Shown here: piece by piece, positions 43,462-52,380 of the stretch
Position numbering within the stretch: the stretch's first letter is position 1
Layout: every line of letters starts with the position of its first letter
Assembly (NCBI GenBank): GCA_017554335.1
Contig: JAFZIO010000032.1
Span: forward strand, 19,127-83,126
Direction: 5' to 3'
Origin: Bacteroidales bacterium
GTDB lineage: Bacteria; Bacteroidota; Bacteroidia; Bacteroidales; UBA932
Length of the DNA: 64,000 nucleotides
Notes under the pieces: generated by a model
What the model saw: the letters and a program-made list of their open reading frames with translations, nothing else
Told to the model about the DNA's origin: nothing
Databases searched by the model: none
Made by a program: the position numbers and the translations under genes

Positions 43462-45561
43462 TCAGGATATATTGCTGTAGTCCCTGATATCGTATTTGCC
43501 TTTTCTCAGTTCCCGCAGCAAAACAAGGTTTTGAGGCCTGTCCAGGCCGGGGTCTGCATCCAGTACTTTCTGGGCGCAGGAACGGGCTTCGTCCAGCATG
43601 GCACCGTCCCTGAGCAGGGATGCTATGTGGAGCTCGATGGGCATACCGCTCTGCTGGGTTCCCTCCAGGTCGCCGGGGCCGCGCATCTTCATGTCCTTTT
43701 CCGCTATCTCGAAGCCGTCTTCCGTTGCGCACATAAGTTCCAGGCGCTCCTGGGCGTCTTTTCCGGTCTTGGGATCCTTGACCAGGATACAATAGGATTT
43801 CTCGGCCCCGCGGCCCACCCTGCCCCTGAGCTGATGCAGCTGGCTGAGGCCGAAACGCTGGGCGCTGCGAATCACCATCACGCTGGCGTTGGGCACGTCT
43901 ACGCCCACCTCGATAACTGTAGTGGAAACCAGGATATGGGCCCGTCCCTCAACGAAAGCCTTCATATTGAAAAGCTTCTGTTCGTTGTTCTGCTGCCCGT
44001 GGACTATAGCCACTTTGTACCCCTCTTCGAGCGGGAAGGCCTTCACTATCTCTTCGTATCCCTGCTCCACATTGCTGATATCTTCCATCTTTTCGTTGAT
44101 GAAGATCATGGGATATACCACGAACACCTGGCGTCCCTTCGCTATTTCTTCACGCATGAAGCGGTACATGGCAGGCAGGCGGTTCTGCCCTATCAGCATG
44201 GTCTGTACGGGTTTGCGGCCGGGAGGCATTTCGTCGATTACGGACAGGTCCAGATCTCCGTAGAAGGTCATGGCAAGGGTGCGGGGAATAGGAGTCGCGG
44301 TCATCACGAGAACGTGCGGAGGAATACCGTCAGGGCCCTTGCTCCAGAGGGCGGCACGCTGGCTTACGCCGAAGCGGTGCTGCTCGTCTATGACGGCGAG
44401 CCCGAGGGCGCGGTACTTCACGGGCTCCTCTATGAGGGCGTGTGTTCCCACGATCAGCTGAATGCTGCCGTCGGCCAGCCCCTCCAGTATCGGCTTGCGC
44501 TCCTTCTTCGTAGTGCTGCCGGTCAGCAGGGCGCAGGTGACGCCGGTGGGCGCCAGGTACTTCTGTATATTCGCATAGTGCTGCTGCGCAAGCACTTCCG
44601 TAGGAGCCATGATGCAGGCCTGATAGCCGTTTCCTATGGCGATGAGGCAGCTCAGCACCGCTACCATCGTCTTGCCTGAGCCCACGTCTCCCTGCAGCAG
44701 ACGGTTCATCTGGGAGCCGCCGGAGAGGTCGGCCCGTATCTCCTTTATCACCCTCTGCTGCGCCCCCGTGAGAGCGTACGGGAGGGCGTTGTAGCAGGCG
44801 TGGAAGGCCGGCCCAACGTGAGGCATCACCAGCCCGTTAGCCGCCCTGCTGCGCACGTACTTCTGCTTCAACAGGCTGAGCTGCAGGTAGAAGAGCTCTT
44901 CGAACTTCAGCCGGCGGGTGGCAGCCGCGAGCGCGCTCATATCGGCAGGAAAATGTATGTTCTGGAGGGCCCACGGGAGCGACGGCAGGCCGTATTTAGC
45001 GAGGATGTATTCCGGCAGGGTCTCCTGCACCTCCGGCAGGCAGAGCGCCAGCGCCGCACGCTCCAGCTTGCACATAAGCTTCCCGGTGATGCCGCCGGCC
45101 TTCAGCTTCTCCGTGCTGGGGTAGACGCCCGTAAGCGTCCCCTTCGCCGACGGATCGGACTGCGGCGCGTCGACCTCCGGATGCACTATGTTGATGCGTC
45201 CGTTGAACGACTGCGGCTTGCCGAAAAAGAGGAATGTGGCTCCGGGAACCAGGCGGTCGAAATTCCACTTGACACCTTTGAAGAACACCATCTCCATGCG
45301 CCCGGTGCCATCTTCCACGATGACGCTGAGGTGCTTGATATTGATGAGGTTGCGGCTCACCACCCTCCCCTGCACCTGAACGTAGGCAAGGTCCGGGGTA
45401 ACGGAGACTATGGGGGTGATGCTGCTGCGGTCTATGTAGCGGAAGGGGTAAAAATGGATGAGATCCTCCAGCGTATTGATGCCGAGCTCGCGCTTGATGA
45501 GGGCCGCACGCTTGGGCCCCACCCCGGGCAGGAACTGTATGTCACTCTGGAGCTCGCTCAT
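43462..45561 (-). CDS. recG: ATP-dependent DNA helicase RecG
   Basis: A branch-migrating helicase for stalled forks and Holliday junctions, 699 residues. An N-terminal wedge/OB domain (IQFLPGVGPKRAALIKRELG, VQVQGRVVSRN) is followed by the helicase domains with LLQGDVGSGKT (motif I), VIDEQHRFGVSQR (motif II), VMTATPIPRTLAMT (motif III), HQLRGRVGRG (motif VI) and the C-terminal FEIAEKDMKMRGPGDLEGTQQSG. An open frame extends about 296 codons further upstream, but ATG 45561 is correct: it begins the RecG domain and overlaps the anSME stop (ATGA). Confidence 0.96.
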   Translation of the reverse strand: MSELQSDIQFLPGVGPKRAALIKRELGINTLEDLIHFYPFRYIDRSSITPIVSVTPDLAYVQVQGRVVSRNLINIKHLSVIVEDGTGRMEMVFFKGVKWNFDRLVPGATFLFFGKPQSFNGRINIVHPEVDAPQSDPSAKGTLTGVYPSTEKLKAGGITGKLMCKLERAALALCLPEVQETLPEYILAKYGLPSLPWALQNIHFPADMSALAAATRRLKFEELFYLQLSLLKQKYVRSRAANGLVMPHVGPAFHACYNALPYALTGAQQRVIKEIRADLSGGSQMNRLLQGDVGSGKTMVAVLSCLIAIGNGYQACIMAPTEVLAQQHYANIQKYLAPTGVTCALLTGSTTKKERKPILEGLADGSIQLIVGTHALIEEPVKYRALGLAVIDEQHRFGVSQRAALWSKGPDGIPPHVLVMTATPIPRTLAMTFYGDLDLSVIDEMPPGRKPVQTMLIGQNRLPAMYRFMREEIAKGRQVFVVYPMIFINEKMEDISNVEQGYEEIVKAFPLEEGYKVAIVHGQQNNEQKLFNMKAFVEGRAHILVSTTVIEVGVDVPNASVMVIRSAQRFGLSQLHQLRGRVGRGAEKSYCILVKDPKTGKDAQERLELMCATEDGFEIAEKDMKMRGPGDLEGTQQSGMPIELHIASLLRDGAMLDEARSCAQKVLDADPGLDRPQNLVLLRELRKGKYDIRDYSNIS

Positions 45562-46820
45562 TGCTGCATCATTATTAATGCCGGAGCCTTTCCCTGCTCC
45601 AGCAGTTCTTTCATCGTCTGCATGCCTTTGGCGCTGTGCTTGAAGAACATGCTGTATCCTTCGCACAGGGCGTTCAAGCCGGTCTGACCGCTGTCGGTGG
45701 TATTGAAGCGATGCTTGGGGCAGCCGCCGTGGCACAGGCTCCAGCACTCGCAGCGCAGGCACTTGCGCGGCAAAGAATTGCGTTTGTCTATGCCGAAGCG
45801 TATCTGGGCTTCCGAGCTCATCATTTCCGTAAGCGAGTCGCGGTATATATTGCCAAGCAGGTACTTGGGATACACGAAATGGTCGCAGCTGTACACGTCT
45901 CCGTTGTGCTCGACCACCGCATTGCCGCCGCAGGTCTCCGCAAAGCTGCAGGTCCCCGGCATCACGCCGCACCAGTTGGCGAGGGTGCAGTCGAAAAAGT
46001 TCACGAACACCCGGCCTACGTCGTGCTTCACCCAGTAATCGTAGATGTCGCAGATGAAGCGGCCGAAGCCGACAGGACTGACCGACCATGGGGCCAGGGT
46101 GGCGCCGGGCTCCGACGGGTCCACGATATGAGGTCGCGCGTGTTTGTCCGGCTTTCCGTTCCTGACAGGCCAGACAACGTGCTCGACCACAGGAGAAAAC
46201 TGAATAAAAGCGCTCCCCAGGCCTTTCAGGAACTGATACACCTGAAGGCCCCGACCTTCCGAGGCGCTGTTGATGGTGGCCATCAGGTTGTACTCTGCAC
46301 CTGCGTCGTACAGCTTCCTGATTCCTTTGACCACACGTTCCAGGCTGGGCTGGCCTCCCTTGTCCTTGCGGTAACGGTCGTGCACTTCCGGCGGGCCGTC
46401 CACCGAAACGCCGAGCAGGAAATTGTTGTCCTTGAAGAAGTGCGCCCATTCATCAGTAATGAGCGTAGCGTTGGTCTGGAGTGTGTTGTGGATTGTCTTT
46501 TCGCCCTTGTATTTCTGCTGATACTCAACGGCCTTCCTGTAGAAATCAAGGCCCAGTACAAGCGGCTCGCCGCCATGCCAGTTGAAAGTTATTTCCTTCG
46601 TTTCGCAAGCCTCGATGTACTGCTTCACGTAGCGTTCCAGCTCCTCCAGCGTCATTCTCGGCTCCCTGCCGCCGTAAATCTCCGATTTGTCCAGATAGTA
46701 GCAATACGCACAGTCCAGGTTACACAGCGAACCCGCAGGCTTCAACATAAGGTTGAAAGCCAGCGGGCCGCTTATTCGCCGGGCGTCGTCCAGCGTAATT
46801 GTGTCCTTTACAGTACGCAT
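45558..46820 (-). CDS. Anaerobic sulfatase-maturating radical SAM enzyme
   Basis: A radical SAM protein of 420 residues that converts an active-site Cys or Ser of sulfatases to formylglycine. The [4Fe-4S]-SAM motif is CNLDCAYCYY (about residues 33-42), followed by TFNWHGGEP. A C-terminal SPASM-type region contains CGVMPGTC, CGGNAVVEHNGDVYSCDHFV and RCECWSLCHGGCPKHR for two auxiliary clusters. No sulfatase gene is present in this window. The ATG at 46820 is chosen because a -7 box lies 6 bases upstream. It is coupled to recG. Confidence 0.9.
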   Translation of the reverse strand: MRTVKDTITLDDARRISGPLAFNLMLKPAGSLCNLDCAYCYYLDKSEIYGGREPRMTLEELERYVKQYIEACETKEITFNWHGGEPLVLGLDFYRKAVEYQQKYKGEKTIHNTLQTNATLITDEWAHFFKDNNFLLGVSVDGPPEVHDRYRKDKGGQPSLERVVKGIRKLYDAGAEYNLMATINSASEGRGLQVYQFLKGLGSAFIQFSPVVEHVVWPVRNGKPDKHARPHIVDPSEPGATLAPWSVSPVGFGRFICDIYDYWVKHDVGRVFVNFFDCTLANWCGVMPGTCSFAETCGGNAVVEHNGDVYSCDHFVYPKYLLGNIYRDSLTEMMSSEAQIRFGIDKRNSLPRKCLRCECWSLCHGGCPKHRFNTTDSGQTGLNALCEGYSMFFKHSAKGMQTMKELLEQGKAPALIMMQQ

Positions 46821-46826
46821 AGGACA

Positions 46827-46834
46827 CAAATATA
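46827..46834 (-). promoter_or_regulatory. -7 box TATATTTG of anSME-recG
   Basis: An exact match 6 bases before the ATG at 46820, only 7 bases past the trpB stop. Confidence 0.6.
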
Positions 46835-46840
46835 ATAAAA

Positions 46841-48205
46841 TTACTGGTTCAAAGCGTCGGCGCTCTTGATGAACTTGGCCAGATCTTCCTCAGAAACGTG
46901 ATAGTTCTGCATCTCGCCGGAGAAATACTGGTCGTAGGCGCTCATGTCCACGAAGCCGTGGCCGGAGAGGTTGAACAGGATGGTCTTCTGCTCGCCGGTC
47001 TCCTTGCACTTGAGAGCCTCGGTGATTGTGGCGGCAATGGCGTGGCAGCTCTCGGGAGCGGGGATAATGCCCTCCGTGCGGGCGAAGAGCACGCCGGCCT
47101 TGAAGGAGTCAAGCTGCTCGATATCAACGGCTTCCATGTATCCGTCCTTCATCAGCTGGGAGAGGATGACGCCGGCGCCATGGTAGCGCAGACCGCCTGC
47201 ATGGATGGCGGCGGGCTTGAAGGTGTGGCCCAGGGTGTACATAGGGAGGAGCGGGGTCATGCCGGACTCGTCGCCGAAGTCATACTCGAACTTGCCGCGG
47301 GTAAGCTTGGGGCAGGAGAATGGCTCGGCAGCGATGAAGCGGGTCTTCTTGCCGTCCTGGATGTTGTGGCGCATGAACGGCAGGGCGATGCCGCAGAAGT
47401 TGGAGCCGCCGCCGAAGCAGGCGATCACGATGTCGGGGTACTCCCCTGCGAGCGCCATCTGCTTCTCCGCCTCAAGGCCGATGACGGTCTGATGCAGGCA
47501 CACGTGGTTGAGCACGGAGCCGAGAGCGTACTTGCAGTTGGGGGTGCTGACGGCCAGCTCGATGGCCTCGGAGATGGCGCAACCCAGGGAGCCCTGGTCG
47601 TTGGGGTTGCGGGTAATGATATCCTTACCTGCACGGGTACTCATTGAAGGAGAAGGAGTTACGGTAGCGCCGAAGGCCTGCATGATGGAGCGGCGGAAAG
47701 GCTTCTGCTCATAGCTCACCTTAACCATATAAACTGCACACTCGATGCCGAACTTCTTGGTTGCATAGCTGAGTGCACCTCCCCACTGGCCTGCACCGGT
47801 CTCGGTGGTAAGATTGGTGATGCCCTGCTCCTTGGCGTAATAGGCCTGGGCGATGGCGGAATTCAGCTTGTGGCTGCCGGCGGGCGACACACTCTCGTTC
47901 TTGAAGTAGATGTGGGCGGGGGTGCCGAGGGCCTTCTCCAGCTCGTAGGCACGCACAAGCGGGGTGCAGCGGTAGGCCGCATACTGCTCGCGTACTTCTT
48001 CGGGGATGGGAATCCATTCATCCGTCTGGTTGAGTTCCTGGTCGGCGCAGGCCTTGCAGAAGATGGGATAGAGATCTTCGGGCTTCAACGGCTGCTTGGT
48101 TGCAGGGTGCAGGAAAGGCTGGGGCTTGTTGGGCATGACAGCCTGGATGTTGAAGTAATGGGTAGGAATCTCGGATTCCGGAAGGATGAATTTTTTCTGT
48201 TTCAT
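46841..48205 (-). CDS. trpB: Tryptophan synthase beta chain, TrpB2 type
   Basis: A PLP enzyme that condenses indole with serine. The 454-residue length and the N-terminal extension (residues 1-75, with FLHPATKQPLKPEDLYPIFC) mark the TrpB2 subgroup, which often works without TrpA. The PLP lysine is K113 in SPAGSHKLNSAIAQ, the ETGAGQWGGALSYA loop is present, and the phosphate is bound by ACFGGGSNFCGIAL. No trpA or other trp gene is nearby, so it may salvage indole. Upstream lie a Trp-rich leader peptide and a terminator, suggesting control by charged tRNA-Trp. Confidence 0.93.
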   Translation of the reverse strand: MKQKKFILPESEIPTHYFNIQAVMPNKPQPFLHPATKQPLKPEDLYPIFCKACADQELNQTDEWIPIPEEVREQYAAYRCTPLVRAYELEKALGTPAHIYFKNESVSPAGSHKLNSAIAQAYYAKEQGITNLTTETGAGQWGGALSYATKKFGIECAVYMVKVSYEQKPFRRSIMQAFGATVTPSPSMSTRAGKDIITRNPNDQGSLGCAISEAIELAVSTPNCKYALGSVLNHVCLHQTVIGLEAEKQMALAGEYPDIVIACFGGGSNFCGIALPFMRHNIQDGKKTRFIAAEPFSCPKLTRGKFEYDFGDESGMTPLLPMYTLGHTFKPAAIHAGGLRYHGAGVILSQLMKDGYMEAVDIEQLDSFKAGVLFARTEGIIPAPESCHAIAATITEALKCKETGEQKTILFNLSGHGFVDMSAYDQYFSGEMQNYHVSEEDLAKFIKSADALNQ

Positions 48206-48234
48206 GGTTGTATAAATTAATTGTTGTTAATTGT

Positions 48235-48271
48235 CAAAAAATAAGGGCCGCCCTTGTTCGGACAGCCCCTT
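48235..48271 (-). terminator. Candidate attenuator terminator ahead of trpB
   Basis: On the minus strand AAGGGgCTGTCC pairs with GGGCGGCCCTT (11 pairs including two G-U, one bulged G), followed at once by ATTTTTTG. It lies between the leader peptide stop (48314) and the trpB ATG (48205), that is, inside the trpB leader and not at a gene end. Confidence 0.75.
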
Positions 48272-48281
48272 TGTATCATGC

Positions 48282-48300
48282 AGCAGGCGCCTGGCCTGCT
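48282..48300 (-). promoter_or_regulatory. Upstream leader hairpin of the trpB attenuator
   Basis: AGCAGGC and GCCTGCT pair (7 bp, 5-base loop) between the leader-peptide stop and the terminator. A further hairpin, GTCTGA/TCAGAC (about 48345-48321), overlaps the codons just after the two Trp codons. Mutually exclusive pairing is likely but was not computed. Confidence 0.5.
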
Positions 48301-48313
48301 ATTGTTCACATAC

Positions 48314-48379
48314 TCAACGAGTCTGACCGAAAATATCGCTCAGACGCCACCAGAAGAATATGCTGCTTGTTCCAATCAT
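48314..48379 (-). CDS. Trp-Trp leader peptide ahead of trpB
   Basis: A 21-codon open frame that reads MIGTSSIFFWWRLSDI and ends in QTR before TGA. It has two consecutive TGG (Trp) codons at positions 10 and 11. Its ATG lies 7 bases after an exact -7 box, so it would be the first thing translated on the trpB transcript. It is followed by hairpins and an intrinsic terminator before trpB. This is the layout of a ribosome-mediated tryptophan attenuator. The peptide itself has no expected function beyond sensing charged tRNA-Trp. Confidence 0.72.
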   Translation of the reverse strand: MIGTSSIFFWWRLSDIFGQTR

Positions 48380-48386
48380 TCTTCTG

Positions 48387-48394
48387 CAAATATA
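48387..48394 (-). promoter_or_regulatory. -7 box TATATTTG of the trpB leader
   Basis: An exact TAnnTTTG match that places the transcript start at or just before the leader-peptide ATG, giving a trpB leader of about 175 bases. Confidence 0.6.
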
Positions 48395-48454
48395 GAAAGA
48401 ATTTTAATAATGCAATACTTCGTGCGCAAAAAATTCTTAACTTAGAGGCAAGAA

Positions 48455-49858
48455 ATGGACAGACGACTATTTTTAAAAGAAGGTGCAGCGGGGCTGGCAG
48501 CCCTGGCGCTTAGTTCAAGCACAGCTCTGGCGGGCGGAAAGGCCGCGGGAGCACAGGAATCCCTCTCCTCTCGTATACGCAAGGCAGGACATTATGATGT
48601 AGTAGTGTGCGGCGGCGGGCCCGCGGGCTTTATTGCAGCAATTGCAGCCGCCAGGCAGGGAGCCAAAGTGGCTATAGTCGAACGCTACTCCTTCCTGGGC
48701 GGCATGGCCACGATGGGCTACGTGGCGCCCATCAGCGAATTCGCATTCAACGGGGAGCGCGTCATCGGCGGCATCCCGTGGGAGTTCATCCAGCGGCTGG
48801 AGGCCCTCGGAGGCGCCTGCGTACAATGGCCCAAGGGCAACGTCGACTTCGACATAGAGCTCTATAAACTCTGCGCCCAGAGGATGGTGCTGGAGGCCGG
48901 CGTGCAACTGTTCATGCGCTCGTCCCTCATAGGCTGCGAGATGGAAGGCAAACGCCTCTGCAGTGTAATCGTAGAAAACAAGAACGGCCTCGAGGCGCTC
49001 GAGGCGGAGCGTTTCATAGACGCCACCGGCGACGGAGACCTGGCCTTCATGGCCGGAGTGCCTATGCAGGCGAACCCCGAAAAGGAGCTGCAGCCGTCAT
49101 CCTACTGCTTCGTGCTTTCCGGCGTAGACACCGACAGCGAGCTGCTGCGCCGCTACATGTACCACAGCGGCAAAAAGGGAGGCAGCCAGTGCACGCCCGT
49201 CCGGGACAAGTTGCTGAAACTGAAGGCCGACGGAGCCGACCTGCCGGATTTCGGAGGCCCCTGGTTCAACAGCGTGATGCATAAGGGCAGCGTGGCCGTC
49301 AACATCACCCGGGCCGCCGCCGACTCCACCGACAACCGCGACTTCACGGCCGCCGAGTGCCGCCTGCGGGAAGATATTTACAAGTTTACCGACGCCCTGC
49401 GGCGCCACGTCCCCGAATTCAAAGACTGCTACGTGGCCTCTACCGCCCCACAGGCCGGCATACGCGAATCCCGCCGCATACTCGGCGTGCACACGGTCAC
49501 TGCCGAAGAATACGTGGAAGGCGTAAAGTACCCCGACCGCGTATCCCGCGGGGCGCACCAAATAGACATCCACGCCAGCAAGGGCTCCGGCCAGGTACTC
49601 ATCAAGCTGAAGCAGGCGGCGTACGTCCCCTACAGGGCGCTTATTGCCGACGGGTTCCCCAACCTGCTGGTGGCCGGCCGCTGCATTTCCGCCGACCGCA
49701 AGGCCCTGGCCTCCCTGCGCGTACAGGCCAGCTGCATGGGCATAGGGCAGGCGGCAGGAGTGGCCGCAGCGCAGAGCTTGCGCGAGGGGCATGCGGTGCA
49801 GGACATAGAAACCGAAACCCTCGTATCCACTTTACAATCACTAGGTGCAATAATCTAA
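48455..49858 (+). CDS. FAD-dependent oxidoreductase with Tat-like signal
   Basis: A 467-residue FAD_oxidored-family protein. The N terminus MDRRLFLKEGAAGLAALALS carries a twin-arginine type signal (RRLFLK). The dinucleotide-binding motif is YDVVVCGGGPAGFIAAIAAARQGAKVAIVE (about 48-77), then FIDATGDGDLAFMAG (about 188-202) and a C-terminal FPNLLVAGRCISADRKALASLR typical of the family. The substrate is unknown; relatives sit in carbohydrate-degradation loci. It heads a unit with an aldose epimerase, cstA and a glycosyltransferase. A TAACTTAG sequence 9 bases before the ATG is a possible weak -7 box. Confidence 0.83.
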   Translation: MDRRLFLKEGAAGLAALALSSSTALAGGKAAGAQESLSSRIRKAGHYDVVVCGGGPAGFIAAIAAARQGAKVAIVERYSFLGGMATMGYVAPISEFAFNGERVIGGIPWEFIQRLEALGGACVQWPKGNVDFDIELYKLCAQRMVLEAGVQLFMRSSLIGCEMEGKRLCSVIVENKNGLEALEAERFIDATGDGDLAFMAGVPMQANPEKELQPSSYCFVLSGVDTDSELLRRYMYHSGKKGGSQCTPVRDKLLKLKADGADLPDFGGPWFNSVMHKGSVAVNITRAAADSTDNRDFTAAECRLREDIYKFTDALRRHVPEFKDCYVASTAPQAGIRESRRILGVHTVTAEEYVEGVKYPDRVSRGAHQIDIHASKGSGQVLIKLKQAAYVPYRALIADGFPNLLVAGRCISADRKALASLRVQASCMGIGQAAGVAAAQSLREGHAVQDIETETLVSTLQSLGAII

Positions 49859-49871
49859 ACACTAATAACTC

Positions 49872-50915
49872 ATGTCAGTCTCCAGAAAACTGTGGGCCAG
49901 GACGGCCGAAGGCAAAGCAATCTACCGCTATACCATTACCAACTCCTCGGGAGCATCCGTCGTATTAAGCAATTACGGCGCAGCCATAGTGGCCGTAAAC
50001 GTGCCCGACAAAGACGGCAAGACGGGCGACGTAGTACTCGGTTACGGCAAGGCGGAGAACTATTTCCATGACGGACCCTGCTTCGGCAAATGCCCCGGCC
50101 GTTATGCCAACCGCATAGCCAAGGGCCGCTTCAGCCTGGACGGCAAGACCTTCGAGCTCCCCGTCAACAACGGTCCCAACCACCTGCACGGCGGTCCCGA
50201 CGGCTTCCAGAACCAGGTATGGGAATCCCGCAAGAAGAACGGCGCCGTAGAGTTCAAATACGTGGCCGAAGACGGTGAGATGGGCTATCCCGGCAAGCTG
50301 GCCGTAGTCGCCCATTATGCCTGGAGCGAGGATAACGTGCTGACGCTCACGTTTACCGCCAGGACGGATGCGCCCACGGTCATCAACCTCACCAACCACG
50401 CCTATTTCAACCTTGACTGCAAGGGCTCGGTCCTCAGGCACACGCTCAAGCTCAACGCCTCCGAGTATCTGCCTACGGACGATACGCTTATACCTCTGGG
50501 GGAATCCGAGCCGGTGGCAAAGACGCCGATGGACTTCCTCAACCCCAAGCGCCTGGGACGCGACATTCATAAAGACTTCCCCGCCCTGAACTATGGCAAG
50601 GGTTACGACGCCTGCTGGCTCATAGACGGTTACATGCCCGGCCAGCTGCAGCAGGCCGCAGAACTCAGGGCCGCACGCAGCGGACGCATCCTCAAGGTGT
50701 TCACCACACAGCCCGGCGTGCAGGTCTACACCGGTAACTGGCTCGAGGGATGCCCCAAAGGCAAACGCGGCAAGGTTTATCACGACTACTACGGCGTAGC
50801 AATAGAATGCCAGCATTATCCGGACAGCCCGAATCATACTGAGTATCCCCCGGTAGTGCTCAGGCCGCATAAGGTTTATCACGAAGCCATAGTGTTTGCA
50901 TTCAGTACGGAATAA
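49872..50915 (+). CDS. galM: Aldose 1-epimerase, cytoplasmic form
   Basis: A 347-residue mutarotase without a signal peptide. Motifs are KCPGRYANRIAKGRFSLDGK, NHLHGGPDGF (His), TNHAYFNLDCKG (His), the Asp region YDACWLID, and the catalytic glutamate in GVAIECQHYPDSPN. It is distinct from the lipoprotein galM at 11235, so the cell has epimerases on both sides of the inner membrane. It lies 13 bases after the FAD oxidoreductase gene and 3 bases before cstA. Confidence 0.92.
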   Translation: MSVSRKLWARTAEGKAIYRYTITNSSGASVVLSNYGAAIVAVNVPDKDGKTGDVVLGYGKAENYFHDGPCFGKCPGRYANRIAKGRFSLDGKTFELPVNNGPNHLHGGPDGFQNQVWESRKKNGAVEFKYVAEDGEMGYPGKLAVVAHYAWSEDNVLTLTFTARTDAPTVINLTNHAYFNLDCKGSVLRHTLKLNASEYLPTDDTLIPLGESEPVAKTPMDFLNPKRLGRDIHKDFPALNYGKGYDACWLIDGYMPGQLQQAAELRAARSGRILKVFTTQPGVQVYTGNWLEGCPKGKRGKVYHDYYGVAIECQHYPDSPNHTEYPPVVLRPHKVYHEAIVFAFSTE

Positions 50916-50918
50916 GCT

Positions 50919-52379
50919 ATGTTATCATTTATTATCAGCATCTTAGCCCTGATTGCAGGGTATTTCATCTACGGAAAGATAGTAGAAAGGGTGTTCGGCC
51001 CGGACCCGTCGAGGGTAACGCCGGCCGTCGCAATGCAGGACGGAGTGGACTACGTTCCTATGCCTACCTGGAAAGTGTTCATGATACAGTTCCTGAACAT
51101 CGCAGGCACAGGGCCAATATTCGGTGCCATAATGGGGGCCAAGTTCGGACCGTCGTGCTACCTGTGGATAGTTCTGGGCAGCATTTTCGCAGGCGGCGTT
51201 CACGACTACTTCTCCGGCATGCTGTCTATGCGCAACAAAGGCGCTACGCTTCCTGAGATCGTGGGCGGGCAGTTCGGCCGCGGCAGCCGCACCGCCATCA
51301 TCATCTTCACCACCGTGGTGCTGCTGATGGTAGGAACGGTGTTCGTGTACAGTCCCGCACTTATACTCGGCGGACTCGCAGGCGACGGAAGTTCGAGCGC
51401 CATTCTTATTTGGGCGCTAGCAATTCTGGGCTACTACATAATCGCCACTCTGCTGCCGGTAGATAAGATTATTGGAAAGATATATCCGCTGTTCGCCTTT
51501 GCGCTGTTGTTCATGGCGGCGTCGCTTATGGTCTGCCTGTTCGTTCACTGGCCGTCGATTCCCGAGTTCTGGAGCGGCCTCGGCAATAGGGCTGCAAGCG
51601 TGGGAGTGAAGGGTCAGAACATCTTCCCCTGCCTGTTCATTACCGTAGCCTGCGGAGCAATAAGCGGTTTCCACGGCACCCAGAGTCCCATCATGGCACG
51701 CTGCCTCACGAACGAGAAGATGGGACGTCCCATCTTCTACGGAGCTATGATTGTAGAAGGTATCGTTGCACTCATCTGGGCAGCGGTCAGCTCCTATTTC
51801 TTCTTCGACGGCGGCATGCAGGAGTGCGGTATGCAGTCGGCCTCCGCTCCTCAGGTGGTAACGGCCGTAAGCAAGCACTGGCTGGGCATCGTGGGCAGCA
51901 TCCTGGCAATACTCGGTGTGGTAGCGGCGCCCATTACTTCGGGCGATACGGCCCTGCGCGGCGCCCGCCTCAACATAGCCGACTTCTTCCACATGCGGCA
52001 GGACAAGATAGGCAAACGCCTCGCCGTCAGCATCCCCATCTTTGCCGGCGTAGGCCTGCTGCTTTGGTTCAACGTGCGCTTCGAGGACGGTTTTAACGTA
52101 ATCTGGCGCTACTTCGGCCTCTCCAACCAGCTGCTGGCCACATTCATGCTGGCAGCGGCTACCATGTACCTGCTTCGCCGCAAGCCGCAGAGCTGGCAGT
52201 TCCTGCTTACCGGCGTGCCCGCGGCGTTCATGTTTACGGTATGCATGACCTTCCTCTGTGTAGACAAGACCTGCTTCGGGCTTCCGCTGGAATGGACCGG
52301 CTGGCTGGCCGCAGTATGGGCGTCCATAGGGGTAATACTGGAAATAATAGCCGTCGTTTCTATCAGACGCAAGAAATAA
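50919..52379 (+). CDS. cstA: CstA family carbon-starvation/peptide transporter
   Basis: A 486-residue polytopic membrane protein with 12 or more hydrophobic helices. The CstA family is visible in DGVDYVPMPTWKVFMIQFLNIAGTGPIFGAIMG, GGVHDYFSGMLSMRNKGATLPEIVG, CGAISGFHGTQSPIMARC and SGDTALRGARLNIADF. Family members import peptides or pyruvate under nutrient limitation. It is shorter than the 700-residue E. coli form but typical of the short subgroup. One base separates it from the glycosyltransferase gene. Confidence 0.9.
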   Translation: MLSFIISILALIAGYFIYGKIVERVFGPDPSRVTPAVAMQDGVDYVPMPTWKVFMIQFLNIAGTGPIFGAIMGAKFGPSCYLWIVLGSIFAGGVHDYFSGMLSMRNKGATLPEIVGGQFGRGSRTAIIIFTTVVLLMVGTVFVYSPALILGGLAGDGSSSAILIWALAILGYYIIATLLPVDKIIGKIYPLFAFALLFMAASLMVCLFVHWPSIPEFWSGLGNRAASVGVKGQNIFPCLFITVACGAISGFHGTQSPIMARCLTNEKMGRPIFYGAMIVEGIVALIWAAVSSYFFFDGGMQECGMQSASAPQVVTAVSKHWLGIVGSILAILGVVAAPITSGDTALRGARLNIADFFHMRQDKIGKRLAVSIPIFAGVGLLLWFNVRFEDGFNVIWRYFGLSNQLLATFMLAAATMYLLRRKPQSWQFLLTGVPAAFMFTVCMTFLCVDKTCFGLPLEWTGWLAAVWASIGVILEIIAVVSIRRKK

Positions 52380-52380
52380 T

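Noticed and set aside
45562-46449. N-terminal extension giving a 995-residue RecG
   Set aside because: The extension overlaps anSME in another frame, is Arg/Gln/Gly-rich like antisense or shifted frames of GC-rich genes, and RecG proper begins at the ATG overlapping the anSME stop.
48208-48513. Plus-strand 101-codon frame over the trpB leader
   Set aside because: It runs antisense through the attenuator hairpins and into the FAD oxidoreductase gene in the wrong frame.
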